A DNA stretch of 64,000 nucleotides from Paenibacillus sp. 1011MAR3C5 (GTDB taxonomy: Bacteria; Bacillota; Bacilli; Paenibacillales; Paenibacillaceae). Under the pieces are notes generated by a model, which saw only the letters and a program-made list of their open reading frames with translations, made no database searches and was not told where the DNA came from. This document shows, piece after piece, positions 1 to 10,664 of this stretch; within the stretch, counting starts at the first letter, position 1; each line of letters starts with the position of its first letter. Location of the stretch: NCBI RefSeq assembly GCF_003591485.1, contig NZ_QZCF01000005.1, positions 1 to 64,000 on the forward strand. The letters run 5' to 3'. The translations under genes were made by a program, and so were the position numbers.

Positions 1-2132
<2,132 letters not shown>

Positions 2133-2194
2133 GTGTGAAATTTTTGACACCTCCTCGCAACATTGTCCTAAAATCAAATTTCGCAACCATTTTG

Positions 2195-2203
2195 TATTTT
2201 ATG
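2195..2203 (-). promoter_or_regulatory. Candidate sigma-K -10 element before the collagen-like gene
   Basis: On the minus strand the sequence CATAAAATA fits the sigma-K -10 pattern CATAnnnTA exactly and would start a transcript about 55 bases before the start codon. An AC pair lies 19 bases upstream, slightly further than the usual 16-17. Exosporium collagen-like genes are generally sigma-K dependent, so the fit is reasonable, but the pattern is short. Confidence 0.35.
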
Positions 2204-2714
2204 ACAACTAAAATAGATATGAGTGTGTGAATGATAGAGTACAGCAGGCAGAATTAAGCATACAATCATGGACAAACCGCTACGGATCATGAGTCGATTG
2301 GCTGTATGTTTCATGTTCATATCCAATTAGATTTTAAAATAGATGGTTGCTTCCGTTGTGTAATCTTCGCCTGATCTGCATGGGTTTCTGTAGAGTTAGG
2401 CGATAAAACGCATCTTTAACTGGGCAGGATTATATGTATTTCTGCTCATTTCTTTACTTCGCGGCTTACCCTAGGTAAGTCTGGGGAAGAGGGTTTTGGG
2501 GGTTTTCGCTGCTCACAACTTGTTCAAGTGGGCCGTGGATGAAGCAAAAAGCGCAAGTCCGGGTTAATGTAGCCCCAGAACGAGCGCTTTATTTATCCAT
2601 CCAGACATGGTCTGGTTTACTCCATGAGTCTGCCATAAAAGTTCTAAAAACTACGCATAGGTAACCTCTTAAAGCAAGTTGTCACCCCTAACGTCCCACA
2701 GTCGACCAATGGCC
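2204..2714. other. Intergenic stretch without recognisable gene
   Basis: About 510 bases between the collagen-like gene and the yolD-like gene. No frame on either strand reads like a protein. A loose inverted pair, AAAGCGC near 2549 and GCGCTTT near 2584, is the only structure seen; it has no T-run. Confidence 0.5.
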
Positions 2715-3044
2715 TTACAGCCCCTCCAGCGCGGCCCCTTCGATGTCTCCGATCGGGAACCACTCGCCGTCGACCATAAAGCGGCCCCTCAACTCGTCGA
2801 TGCGGTCGACGATGCCGATGACGGTCAGCCGCTCGAAGGGGTGGAACAGCCGCACAGCGATAGGCTGCCGCCTGAGCAGCGATTCCGAGACGACCCGCGA
2901 TACATGCTCCCACTCTTGTTCGTCGAGCTCGATGCGTGTGCGGCGCTTGAGTGATTCCGAATGGTCGTTGATCGCCGCCTTGTGCTCCGGCAGCATCATG
3001 CGGCTGGATTCCCATAGTCCGTTGCCTTCAAGCTTTTTTCTCAT
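2715..3044 (-). CDS. YolD-like protein, partner of the Y-family polymerase
   Basis: A 109-residue protein of the YolD-like family, small proteins almost always encoded directly behind UvrX/YqjW-type Y-family polymerases in Bacillales and presumed to modulate translesion synthesis. The body (RRTRIELDEQEWEHV, then a beta-rich tail RLTVIGIVDRID...GRFMVDGEWFPIGDIEGA) matches the usual pattern of a basic N-terminal segment followed by an SH3-like fold. Its ATG overlaps the stop of the polymerase gene by four bases (ATGA), so the two are translationally coupled in one SOS-controlled transcript. Its biochemical role is not established. Confidence 0.85.
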   Translation of the reverse strand: MRKKLEGNGLWESSRMMLPEHKAAINDHSESLKRRTRIELDEQEWEHVSRVVSESLLRRQPIAVRLFHPFERLTVIGIVDRIDELRGRFMVDGEWFPIGDIEGAALEGL

Positions 3045-4312
3045 TTGTAATGCCCTCCGATCTTTCTGGAGCGGTCCTTCGCTTGGCCGACACCCTCGGT
3101 GGCCGAGACCGCCCTAATGATGCTTGCATCGCCGTACTTGCGCTTGATGGCGTCCGTCGCCTTCTCCAGCGCCATCCACTTCTCACGGTCCGTCGTCTCG
3201 AACAGCGAGAGCTGGTATTCGTCGTCCGCGGCGAACTGGGACAGGCTGACGCCTACCTTGCGGACGGGAAGTCCATCCCAATGCCGCTTCAGCAGCTGGA
3301 CGGCATATCTGTATACCTGGTTCGTCACGCTGGTTGGATCGTCCATCTTCATCTGGCGGCTGAAGCCGCTTGGCTTGCTGTAATCCGCGCCCATGCAGGC
3401 GACCGACACGACATGCCCCATATATCCCTTGCTGCGGCAGCGCTGGCAGACAAGCTCGGTCAGCTCCAGCAGCACGACCTTGATCTCCTCCAGGCTTCCG
3501 TAGTCCCGCGGGAGGGTCATCATGTGTCCGATCGTCGTCGGGGGCGTCTCATGCGTGCCCGGCGTAACGGGGCTGTCGTCCAGGCCGTTCGCGATCCGCC
3601 AGTACAGCTCCGCGTTAATATCGGAGTTACGGCCGAATTTGCGGCGCATAAGCGTCTTCAGCTTCTCTAGCGGGGTGGCGGCGAGCTGACCGATCGTCTC
3701 CAGCCCCATCGCGTTGAAGTGCCGGGTCATGCGGCTTCCTGCCATGAACATCTTCGCTACGGGCAGTGTCCACAGCGTCGTGGCGAGCTTATCGGGTGTA
3801 AGCGTGTAGACGCCTGAGTCGTTCTTCTTGGCGTAATTGTCGCAGGCCGTCTTCGCTAGAATTTTGTTCGGCCCGATGCCGAAGCGGGTGTGGATGCCCG
3901 TCTCCTCCTGGATGCGCTTCTGGATGAGCGCGGCCAGCTCTTCGGCGGAACCGTACAGGTGGAGGGAGCCCGTCACGTCCAGAAATTGCTCGTCGACCGA
4001 ATAGGGCTCGACGAGGTCGGTGTACGATTGATAAATGCGTGTAATCATGAGTGAAATGTCAATATACAGCGCCATGCGCGGCTGCACGATGACCAGGTCC
4101 GGGCACTTGGCGAGCGAATCGCCCAGCCTCTCGGCCGTTGTCACGCCGTATTCCTTGGCGATGGGGCAGGCTGCCAATATGATGCCGGAGCGACGCTTCG
4201 GGTCGCCCGCTACGACGAGCGGCCGGTCGCGGTATTCCGGATGCTCCGCCTTCTCGACGGAGGCGTAGAATGATTGGCAGTCGGCCAGCATGATTACTCT
4301 GTCGCGAGCCAT
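3041..4312 (-). CDS. Y-family translesion DNA polymerase (UvrX/YqjW type)
   Basis: A 423-residue error-prone polymerase acting at damaged replication forks. The catalytic palm starts at residue 8 with LADCQSFYASVE (metal-binding Asp), followed by the second acidic motif YSVDEQFLDVT near residue 105 and the helix-hairpin region GIGPNKILAKTA near 150; the little-finger domain follows. The length and the YSVDEQFLDVT form point to the UvrX/YqjW branch rather than DinB/PolIV. Start ATG 4312 has GGGAGG eight bases upstream. It is coupled to the yolD-like gene by a four-base overlap. Two LexA-type boxes 36 and 74 bases upstream of the start (4348-4361, 4386-4399) predict damage induction. Confidence 0.93.
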   Translation of the reverse strand: MARDRVIMLADCQSFYASVEKAEHPEYRDRPLVVAGDPKRRSGIILAACPIAKEYGVTTAERLGDSLAKCPDLVIVQPRMALYIDISLMITRIYQSYTDLVEPYSVDEQFLDVTGSLHLYGSAEELAALIQKRIQEETGIHTRFGIGPNKILAKTACDNYAKKNDSGVYTLTPDKLATTLWTLPVAKMFMAGSRMTRHFNAMGLETIGQLAATPLEKLKTLMRRKFGRNSDINAELYWRIANGLDDSPVTPGTHETPPTTIGHMMTLPRDYGSLEEIKVVLLELTELVCQRCRSKGYMGHVVSVACMGADYSKPSGFSRQMKMDDPTSVTNQVYRYAVQLLKRHWDGLPVRKVGVSLSQFAADDEYQLSLFETTDREKWMALEKATDAIKRKYGDASIIRAVSATEGVGQAKDRSRKIGGHYK

Positions 4313-4347
4313 GCCTGTTGCCTCCCTATCCCTTTATAATGAAAATG

Positions 4348-4361
4348 CGAATGTACGTTCT
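4348..4361. promoter_or_regulatory. LexA (SOS) box 1
   Basis: CGAATGTACGTTCT on the plus strand, AGAACGTACATTCG on the minus strand, matches the Firmicute SOS consensus CGAACRNRYGTTCG at 12 of 14 positions. It lies just upstream of the polymerase start. Confidence 0.75.
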
Positions 4362-4385
4362 CTATAGGATATGCTTATTATATAC

Positions 4386-4399
4386 AGAACATACGATCG
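4386..4399. promoter_or_regulatory. LexA (SOS) box 2
   Basis: AGAACATACGATCG matches CGAACRNRYGTTCG at 12 of 14 positions. It sits 38 bases, centre to centre, from box 1, flanking a TATAAT (minus strand, 4377-4382) that could be the -10 of the polymerase promoter. Two boxes bracketing one promoter suggest tight repression. Confidence 0.65.
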
Positions 4400-4532
4400 T
4401 GTGCTATCTTTTTTTAAGTGGTTATTATTGACAATGACGCGAAAGCGGCGTCCCTTCTGCAATAGAGAGGTTTTGCGCGACACGCAGCCGTTAAGGCGCA
4501 TTCTACAGGCTTTGATCGTTAACTTCACAAAT

Positions 4533-4560
4533 TTGTATTGGCAATTCAGAGGAGTATAAT
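4533..4560 (+). promoter_or_regulatory. Probable sigma-A promoter of the small membrane protein
   Basis: TTGTAT at 4533-4538 and a perfect TATAAT at 4555-4560, 16 bases apart, about 70 bases ahead of ATG 4633. The -35 is weak but the -10 is consensus. Confidence 0.5.
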
Positions 4561-4632
4561 TAAGGATAGGAAGCGAGCAAGAATGAGCCGGACGGCTGCG
4601 GGTTCGCGGATCGGCTGAAGCGAGGTTGCGAA

Positions 4633-5109
4633 ATGAGACTTGTTTTAAAAAGAACGCTTGTCGGGGCCATGATTTTATTTTTTATCCTTGTTGCCGGATT
4701 GAATAACTGGGATGTGCTATATGGCCGATATGTCGCGCATTCCTTTTTTAGCAATCTTACAGCCGGAAGCCTTGAAGCTGCTGCGAAGAATATGTACTTT
4801 GACGAAGAGGATGGTACCGACAATTGGGAGCGGAGCGGGGCCGGCACGGCCTGGATCAAGAGAGTCCAGGATTTGAGGGAACAAGGGGTTCACGCTGTTT
4901 CGTATAAAAATTTGAGGGTACAGAATGATGACAGCTCGCCGGTCGGAAGAGTGACGCTGACGATTGAGGAGCAGGGCGAGCCAAGAGATTATCAGGTTGT
5001 ATTTTTCTTTAAAGGAAGCTTGGCCGATTTTGGCATCGCAAGGTTTCAGCAGATCGATGAGCTGGATGGGAACCCGGAATGGCAAGAAGCGCTTTCTGGC
5101 GCGTACTAA
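4633..5109 (+). CDS. Small single-pass membrane-anchored protein, function unknown
   Basis: 158 residues. One hydrophobic segment (about residues 9-25, TLVGAMILFFILVAG) acts as an uncleaved signal anchor with the rest outside. The body has a short alpha/beta pattern, with strands such as VGRVTLTIEE and RDYQVVFFFKG, that recalls the NTF2-like fold of small extracytoplasmic Firmicute proteins; no catalytic motif is visible. It stands alone between a promoter and a strong terminator. The ribosome site is weak (GCGAGG). I do not recognise the family. Confidence 0.7.
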   Translation: MRLVLKRTLVGAMILFFILVAGLNNWDVLYGRYVAHSFFSNLTAGSLEAAAKNMYFDEEDGTDNWERSGAGTAWIKRVQDLREQGVHAVSYKNLRVQNDDSSPVGRVTLTIEEQGEPRDYQVVFFFKGSLADFGIARFQQIDELDGNPEWQEALSGAY

Positions 5110-5113
5110 TATC

Positions 5114-5155
5114 AAAAAGCGGCGTCTTCCTGTAGAAGGGAGGACGCCGCTTTTT
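5114..5155. terminator. Bidirectional Rho-independent terminator
   Basis: A 13-bp stem AAAAAGCGGCGTC / GACGCCGCTTTTT, extended inward by TTCC/GGGA, with A-run and T-run on the two sides. It serves the plus-strand gene ending at 5109 and the minus-strand glycosyltransferase ending at 5172. Confidence 0.9.
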
Positions 5156-5171
5156 GGGCTTGCATGAGTAA

Positions 5172-6242
5172 TCAGCTCTTCAAGCTGCTGAAAAACTTCT
5201 CGTTGTACACAATGCTGGGATGCTTCGGATTGTAGCTCCGGGCGATGCGATGATGCTCGATCGCCTTGTCGCGGTCGCCGAGCCGGTCGTAGCATACGGT
5301 CAACTGCAGATGGGGCAGCCAGGTCCATGTGGCATTGTCCGTGGAGCCCATCATATCCTTCGGCTTCTCCAGCCGCGTCGCCTGCGTGAACCAGTAGATG
5401 GCCTGCTGGTAACGTTGCTTCTCCAGGAAGACAGCTCCGAGCTGGCAGCAAAATTCGGCACGGGGAACGTCGTAGTTCAGCGTGCGCAGCAGCGACGAGA
5501 TCTGCCCATCCGGCTGTCCCAGCCGTCCGTAGCAATCCGCTTGCTTCATGCAGGCCGCGATCTCGTCCTCCACCCAGCCAAGTCCCGATACCAGAAACTT
5601 CTCGTACCAGTCGGCAGCTTCCTGAAGGCGGGCATGATCGCGAAGCTCATTGGCGAAATAATACTGGTCGCGTGGCGAGAACTCCTCACCGCCCTCCAGA
5701 CGTTTTAAGTAGATGCGGAGATTGCGGTCGGTATGACGCCGCTCTTTCCGGTGCGTCACCGCGATATCGCTATGGTAGGTATAGCCCGATACGGCCAGGT
5801 ATTCGTGCACGGGACCGATCCAGCGGAAGCCGCGGCTGCGGCGGACCAGGCGGTTTCTTCTCAGGCTGAAGACGGGATTGCCGTTATGGTCAAAAGTCAG
5901 ATTGTAGTTCATCGTGACGCTGTCATACGAAAGCTCTTCCTTCTCCTTCAGCGCCTTCAGGCGGGCGAGATCCTCCGGCTCAATCACGTCATCGGCATCC
6001 AGCCACAGGATGAACGTTTTGGTCGCCTGCTCGAAGCTGTAGTTGCGGGCCGCCGCGAAGTTGTCGATCCATTCAAAATCATAAATAACGGCTCCGAACG
6101 AAGCCGCAATTTCTTTGGTTTTGTCTGTCGAGCCGGTATCTACGATAACGATCTCGTCCACCGCATCCTTGACGGATGCCAGACAGCGCCCCAGGCTGTC
6201 TTCTTCATTGCGGACGATCATGCACAAGCTGATGCTGTTCAA
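5172..6242 (-). CDS. Family 2 glycosyltransferase with C-terminal TPR repeats (SunS-like)
   Basis: 356 residues. The N-terminal GT-A fold opens with SISLCMIVRNEEDSLGRCL and has the nucleotide-sugar motif IVIVDTGSTDKT and the DxD-type metal motif LWLDADD near residue 80. The C-terminal half (from about 195) is a helical TPR-like array (LQEAADWYEKFL, QQAIYWFTQATRL). This GT2-plus-TPR architecture is that of SunS-type enzymes, which glycosylate peptides or proteins. The start is a TTG at 6242 with AAAGG upstream. It lies between the collagen-like gene and the germination operon, so a spore-surface glycoprotein is a possible but unproven substrate. Confidence 0.85.
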   Translation of the reverse strand: MNSISLCMIVRNEEDSLGRCLASVKDAVDEIVIVDTGSTDKTKEIAASFGAVIYDFEWIDNFAAARNYSFEQATKTFILWLDADDVIEPEDLARLKALKEKEELSYDSVTMNYNLTFDHNGNPVFSLRRNRLVRRSRGFRWIGPVHEYLAVSGYTYHSDIAVTHRKERRHTDRNLRIYLKRLEGGEEFSPRDQYYFANELRDHARLQEAADWYEKFLVSGLGWVEDEIAACMKQADCYGRLGQPDGQISSLLRTLNYDVPRAEFCCQLGAVFLEKQRYQQAIYWFTQATRLEKPKDMMGSTDNATWTWLPHLQLTVCYDRLGDRDKAIEHHRIARSYNPKHPSIVYNEKFFSSLKS

Positions 6243-6377
6243 GCTGTCACAACCTTTCCCTCTCGGTTCTTGCTTTTTCGTCAGTACATTGTATTAGCCC
6301 GCGACGAAGTTGGTTACATACATATTCCAAGGGGAATCGAGCCAAAATAGAGGCAACTTGGAAACAGAGGGTGCGAC

Positions 6378-7925
6378 ATGACACAAACGAAAAAAACAGC
6401 ATTGACGCCGCTTAGTCCCTCGCTGCGGGCGAACGTTCAAGCCGTGAATGCCCGGTTCGGCGGAAGCAGCGATCTGGTCGTGCGCTTGTTCCGGAGCGAT
6501 GCCGCGCCGGAGAGGGAGCTGGGGCTGCTGTATATCGAGGGACTCGTTGACTCGGATGTGATTAACGAAAGCCTGCTGGCTCCCTTGATGTCGATGAAGC
6601 TGCCGCCCCATATGGAGAGCAAAAGCGACCGGCTGGTGGAGGCGCTGCGCTCAAGCGTTGTGTCCGTAGGCGGCGTGAAGGAAGCCGTGGCGCTGGAGGA
6701 AGGAATCCAGCAGATGACGGATGGCTGGTGCTTGATCCTCGTTGATGGAAGCACGGTTGCGCTAATGGCTGCGGTGGGCGGTGCCAAGGAGAGAGCGATT
6801 GGCATCCCGCAGACACAGACCGTCATTCGGGGGCCGCAGCGAGGTTTCGTGGAGGAGCTGGGTACGAATATCAGCTTGATCAGACGAATTATCCGCTCAC
6901 CCGATCTGCATGTGCAGACTCATAAGATCGGTACGCAGACGCATTCCAACGTCGCCGTGCTGTATCTTCATGGGATTGCGGATCAAGGCATTGTGAAGGA
7001 AGTGTATCGAAGGCTTGCAGCGATCAATCTCGACGGCATATTGGAGAGCGGGTACATCGAGGAGTTCATTCAGGACGAGACGTTCACGATGTTCCCGACG
7101 CTGCTGAACTCGGAGCGGCCGGATTCTATCGCAGCAGGGCTGCTGGAGGGCAGGGTGGCCGTTCTCGTCGACGGGACGCCTATCGCACTGGTCGCTCCGA
7201 CGACGTTCTTCAGCTTTTTCCAGTCTCCGGAAGACTACTACCAGCGGTATGATATCGCTTCGTTTGTTCGCATAATCCGCTACGTGGCGTACGTTGTGTC
7301 CATGTTGTTTCCCGCTCTGTACATTGCGGTGACTACGTTTCATCAGGAGATGCTGCCGACGACGCTGCTGATCAGCCTTGCTGCGCAGCGGGAAGGCGTG
7401 CCCTTCCCCGGACTTGTCGAAGCGCTGCTTATGGAGATGACCTTCGAGGTGCTTCGGGAAGCGGGGCTTCGCATGCCGCGAGCAATCGGTCCGGCGATTT
7501 CCATTGTTGGAGCGCTCGTTCTTGGGCAGTCGGCGGTGCAAGCGGGCATCGTCTCCGCAGGGATGGTCATCGTCGTATCGTTCACGGCAATCTCCAACTT
7601 TGTGATGCCGGAGAACAATATGGCGGCGACCTCCCGCATTATCCGTTTCGGCATTATGATTATGGCGGGCATGCTGGGCTTCTTCGGCATCTTTATCTCC
7701 GTACTGTTCGTACTGGTTCATCTGGCGTCGCTGCGCTCCTTCGGGGTTCCGTATATGTCGCCGATTGCTCCGGGAGCCAAGAACAACGGCTTATGGCGGG
7801 ATGTATTCGTCCGTGTGCCATGGTGGTCGATTGTACTGCGTCCGCTAGATATGAAGCTGCGTAATCCGAAGCGACAGGGCAATGGGAGAAAGCCTCCCGC
7901 CCAGCGCCATTCGGGAAAACCTTGA
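6378..7925 (+). CDS. GerA/GerKA-family spore germinant receptor subunit A
   Basis: 515 residues, the usual length of GerA-type subunits. The N-terminal soluble domain (to about residue 290) contains the family segments GLLYIEGLVD and VLVDGTPIALVAPTTFFSFFQSPEDYY. The C-terminal half holds about five transmembrane helices, including PATFHQEMLPTTLL-like and GIVSAGMVIVVSFTAISNF. It sits in the inner spore membrane and takes part in nutrient sensing. It is first of an operon ordered A-C-B; the ribosome site is GAGGG before ATG 6378. The germinant cannot be deduced. Confidence 0.95.
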   Translation: MTQTKKTALTPLSPSLRANVQAVNARFGGSSDLVVRLFRSDAAPERELGLLYIEGLVDSDVINESLLAPLMSMKLPPHMESKSDRLVEALRSSVVSVGGVKEAVALEEGIQQMTDGWCLILVDGSTVALMAAVGGAKERAIGIPQTQTVIRGPQRGFVEELGTNISLIRRIIRSPDLHVQTHKIGTQTHSNVAVLYLHGIADQGIVKEVYRRLAAINLDGILESGYIEEFIQDETFTMFPTLLNSERPDSIAAGLLEGRVAVLVDGTPIALVAPTTFFSFFQSPEDYYQRYDIASFVRIIRYVAYVVSMLFPALYIAVTTFHQEMLPTTLLISLAAQREGVPFPGLVEALLMEMTFEVLREAGLRMPRAIGPAISIVGALVLGQSAVQAGIVSAGMVIVVSFTAISNFVMPENNMAATSRIIRFGIMIMAGMLGFFGIFISVLFVLVHLASLRSFGVPYMSPIAPGAKNNGLWRDVFVRVPWWSIVLRPLDMKLRNPKRQGNGRKPPAQRHSGKP

Positions 7926-7940
7926 CAGGAGGCGGACGGG

Positions 7941-9149
7941 ATGAAAGCGATTCGGCTTCTGCTGTTAGGCTCGCTGCTTCTGCTCCAGACGGGCTGCTGG
8001 AACAGAGTCGAGCTGAATGATATTGCGATCATATCCGCAACGGGGGTGGATTGGGAGAACGGGAAGTGGGTGCTGACCAATCAAGTTGTCATCCCCAAGG
8101 CGATTTCCGGGCAAGCAGGCGGCGGGCGGACGGCTGCGGTGAACGTGTTCTCCTCGACAGGAGACAACTTCCGCATTGCGATCAGCAAGGCGAGTCAGGA
8201 GTCGTCCAGGCGGCTGTATTTCTCGCATAATCAGATTGTTATTATCGGTCAGGAAGCAGCGAGGAAAGGGTTCGGACCGCTTCTGGAGGCTTACCTCCGC
8301 AATCATGATTCCCGGGAGACGGTCGATGTGTTTCTCTCCAAAGGAAAGGCTCGGCTGATGCTGGAGCAGCTAATTCCGCTGGAGCAGATTCCGGGAGCAG
8401 CCATTCAGCGGATGATCGTCAATGAAGAGATGAACAGCTCGTCCTACAGGCAGATGACGATTCATCACGTGCTTATGGATTTGCTTGGACATACGAAGGC
8501 GACGAGCATACCGGGGCTTGCGCTAGCTGGCTCCGGGGAGAGTACGGATAGGGTCGAGATGCTGAGCCAGACCTCGACGCCATCCAAGCTGCGGCTCAGC
8601 GAGCTTGGCCTCGTCTATGGGGACAAGCTCGTAGGGTGGATTAGCGACGAACAGAGCAAAGGCGTCATGTGGCTGACGGATCATGTGGATAAGTCAACGG
8701 TTGCGTTCGCCTGCTCCGTCGGAGGCAAGGGCAGGGAGGGCTCCTCGGCGCGAATCCTTCACTCCTCTACGAAGGTGAAGCCGCTGCAGCGGGATGGCAA
8801 ATGGGTGATGAAGGTGGATATCGCGGCGCAAGGCACGTTGCTCGAATACGATTGCGGCGGCGACTTGATGAAGCCGGGGGAAGTGTGGGAGGTCGAGCGG
8901 CTTATCGAAGAGAGGATTGCTTCGATTGTGACCGGTGGCTGGGAAGCAGTCCGCAAGCACAAGACGGATGTGCTCGGCTTCGGCACGCACATTTATAAAG
9001 AGCATCCCAAGGCTTGGAAAGCCATAGAGAGCCGTTGGAAGGAAGAGTTTCCACTTATGGAGATTGAACTGAACGTGAACATGAAGCTAAGCTCTACGGG
9101 CATGAGCGGCAAAAGCTTCAAGGAAGCGCAGAAGAAGCCGGGACCGTAA
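7941..9149 (+). CDS. Ger(x)C-family germinant receptor lipoprotein
   Basis: 402 residues. A lipoprotein signal peptide ends in LLLQTGCWNRVELND: the lipobox is followed by the WNRVELND signature of GerAC/GerBC/GerKC proteins, with Cys19 the lipidation site. The rest is the three-domain GerC fold. It joins the A and B subunits at the inner spore membrane. It follows the A gene after 15 bases with AGGAGG directly before ATG 7941. Confidence 0.95.
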   Translation: MKAIRLLLLGSLLLLQTGCWNRVELNDIAIISATGVDWENGKWVLTNQVVIPKAISGQAGGGRTAAVNVFSSTGDNFRIAISKASQESSRRLYFSHNQIVIIGQEAARKGFGPLLEAYLRNHDSRETVDVFLSKGKARLMLEQLIPLEQIPGAAIQRMIVNEEMNSSSYRQMTIHHVLMDLLGHTKATSIPGLALAGSGESTDRVEMLSQTSTPSKLRLSELGLVYGDKLVGWISDEQSKGVMWLTDHVDKSTVAFACSVGGKGREGSSARILHSSTKVKPLQRDGKWVMKVDIAAQGTLLEYDCGGDLMKPGEVWEVERLIEERIASIVTGGWEAVRKHKTDVLGFGTHIYKEHPKAWKAIESRWKEEFPLMEIELNVNMKLSSTGMSGKSFKEAQKKPGP

Positions 9150-9190
9150 ACCGCGCCATACGTCTTGATTGCGAAGGAGGGGAAGTAGTG

Positions 9191-10306
9191 ATGCAGCAGC
9201 AACAGCAGCAGTTCGGCAAGTATCAGCTGGCGATTCTCATTATTGTATTTCTGATTGGCAGCACGCCGCTCTTCGAGCTAGGCATCACGGCGAAGCAGGA
9301 TGCCTGGATCGCCATGCTGGTCGCGGCCGCCGCCGGGCTGCTGCTGACTGTCATTTATCTCAGCATTCATAAACGCGCTCCGAACGCCGGACTCGGGGAT
9401 CTGTACAAATACCATTTTGGCCGCTATATCGGCGGCTTCGTTGCGATTGTCCATGCGTTCTGGCTCGCCTATGAATCGATGCGGAACGTCCGTGACGTAG
9501 GAGAGCTGACAACGATGGCGCTGCTCAACTTTACGCCCAAATGGATTATCATGCTTCTCATTCTGGCGGTGGCCGTTTATACGGCAAGCAAAGGGATCGA
9601 GGTGCTTGTCCGCATTATACAGCTGCTGTTCCCTGTTGTCCTATTCAGCTATTTTGTCGTCATCCTGCTGGTTTTCTTCAGCGGTCTGGTCAAGTTTAAC
9701 CAGCTGCTGCCGATCATGGAGAACGGGCCGATGCCGATTCTAAAAGCGGCATTCCCCAATCTGCTGTCGTTTCCTTTTGCGCAGATGGTCGTCTTTCTCG
9801 TGCTGTTCGGCCATGTGAGCGAGAAGAAGTCGATCAGCAAAGTAACGTACTGGTCTCAGATCGGCGTCTCGATCTTTCTGGTATTCATGAACGCACTTAT
9901 CCTGTGCGTGCTGGGACCGGAGCTGGCGGAGCTGACTGCGCTGCCGCTGCTTCATGTGGTGCAGCTTGTCAGGCTCGCCAATTTCCTGGAACGGCTGGAT
10001 GTCGTGGTGACGCTCCTGCTATTCATCGGACTATTTGTGAAAATTGCAACGCTGTATATTGCCTCTATTCTGATGGCGAGCGAGGCAACGGGCTGGTCTT
10101 ACCGCGCGCTTGTATTCCCTATCGGCATCCTCATCTATGCCGCTTCTTTCCTGGAGCCGAACAACACCTATCATATCTGGGTCGGACTGGACATCACGCT
10201 GAAGATTGCGCCGTTCTTCCAGGTCGCGCTGCCGCTCGCCATGCTGGTGATGGGGATCAGGAAGAAGTACCGCGGCGCGGCGCTTGGCGGGGCGCAGAGC
10301 ACATAA
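9191..10306 (+). CDS. GerB-type germinant receptor subunit (APC-like permease fold)
   Basis: About 371 residues with ten hydrophobic helices, the GerAB/ArcD/ProY-type transporter-like subunit that forms the ligand-binding membrane core of germinant receptors. A glutamine run (QQQQQQ) opens the protein, followed by the usual opening helix YQLAILIIVFLIGSTPLFELG. GTG 9188 directly precedes ATG 9191; both are served by AAGGAGGGG, and ATG is preferred. Last gene of the operon; no terminator is visible before the TPP riboswitch promoter. Confidence 0.93.
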   Translation: MQQQQQQFGKYQLAILIIVFLIGSTPLFELGITAKQDAWIAMLVAAAAGLLLTVIYLSIHKRAPNAGLGDLYKYHFGRYIGGFVAIVHAFWLAYESMRNVRDVGELTTMALLNFTPKWIIMLLILAVAVYTASKGIEVLVRIIQLLFPVVLFSYFVVILLVFFSGLVKFNQLLPIMENGPMPILKAAFPNLLSFPFAQMVVFLVLFGHVSEKKSISKVTYWSQIGVSIFLVFMNALILCVLGPELAELTALPLLHVVQLVRLANFLERLDVVVTLLLFIGLFVKIATLYIASILMASEATGWSYRALVFPIGILIYAASFLEPNNTYHIWVGLDITLKIAPFFQVALPLAMLVMGIRKKYRGAALGGAQST

Positions 10307-10338
10307 GGGAAAAAAAGTCTGGCATTCTGATCGGAGTT

Positions 10339-10347
10339 TGCTATAAT
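10339..10347 (+). promoter_or_regulatory. Extended -10 promoter of the thiamine-precursor operon
   Basis: TGCTATAAT is an extended -10 (TGnTATAAT) with no convincing -35. It is placed so that transcription starts about 20 bases before the riboswitch. Confidence 0.6.
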
Positions 10348-10373
10348 GGATACGTAATTGACGTAACCGAATA

Positions 10374-10466
10374 CGCTCTGGGGAGCTGGATTGTCCGGCT
10401 GAGAGGGAATGATTGCGTTCCGACCCGTATACCTGATCCGGATAATGCCGGCGTAGGAATTGAAGC
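10374..10466 (+). promoter_or_regulatory. TPP (THI-box) riboswitch
   Basis: All THI-box landmarks are present in order: GGGGAGCT (P1/P2 start), GGCTGAGAGGGA at about 10397, ACCCGTATACCTGATCCGG at about 10423, and GATAATGCCGGCGTAGGAA at 10441. A variable P3 stem lies between. Ligand binding should stabilise the downstream terminator and stop expression of the transporter when thiamine pyrophosphate is plentiful. Confidence 0.95.
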
Positions 10467-10558
10467 TATGCTTCTTTCGCGAGACCTTCACTATGAAACC
10501 TTGTGGTTTTGTAGCGGTGGAAGTTTGCGGGGGAAGTGAAGAAACTAGCCGACAACAC

Positions 10559-10595
10559 GACGTCTTCCATTTCTGGAAGGCGTCTTTCTTTTATT
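10559..10595 (+). terminator. Riboswitch-linked attenuator terminator
   Basis: Stem GACGTCTTCCA / TGGAAGGCGTC with loop TTTC, eleven pairs (one G-T), followed by TTTCTTTTATT. It lies about 70 bases before the transporter start codon, in the position expected for transcription attenuation. Confidence 0.9.
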
Positions 10596-10664
10596 CACGC
10601 GCAGGGACCGGACAAGGCCGACGTCAATGGACAAAGAAGAGAGCAAGAGGAGAGGGGAAACACC

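Noticed and set aside
10536-10664. N-terminal extension of the thiamine-precursor binding protein
   Set aside because: It would start inside the riboswitch leader, before the terminator hairpin, and precedes the true lipoprotein signal peptide at 10665.
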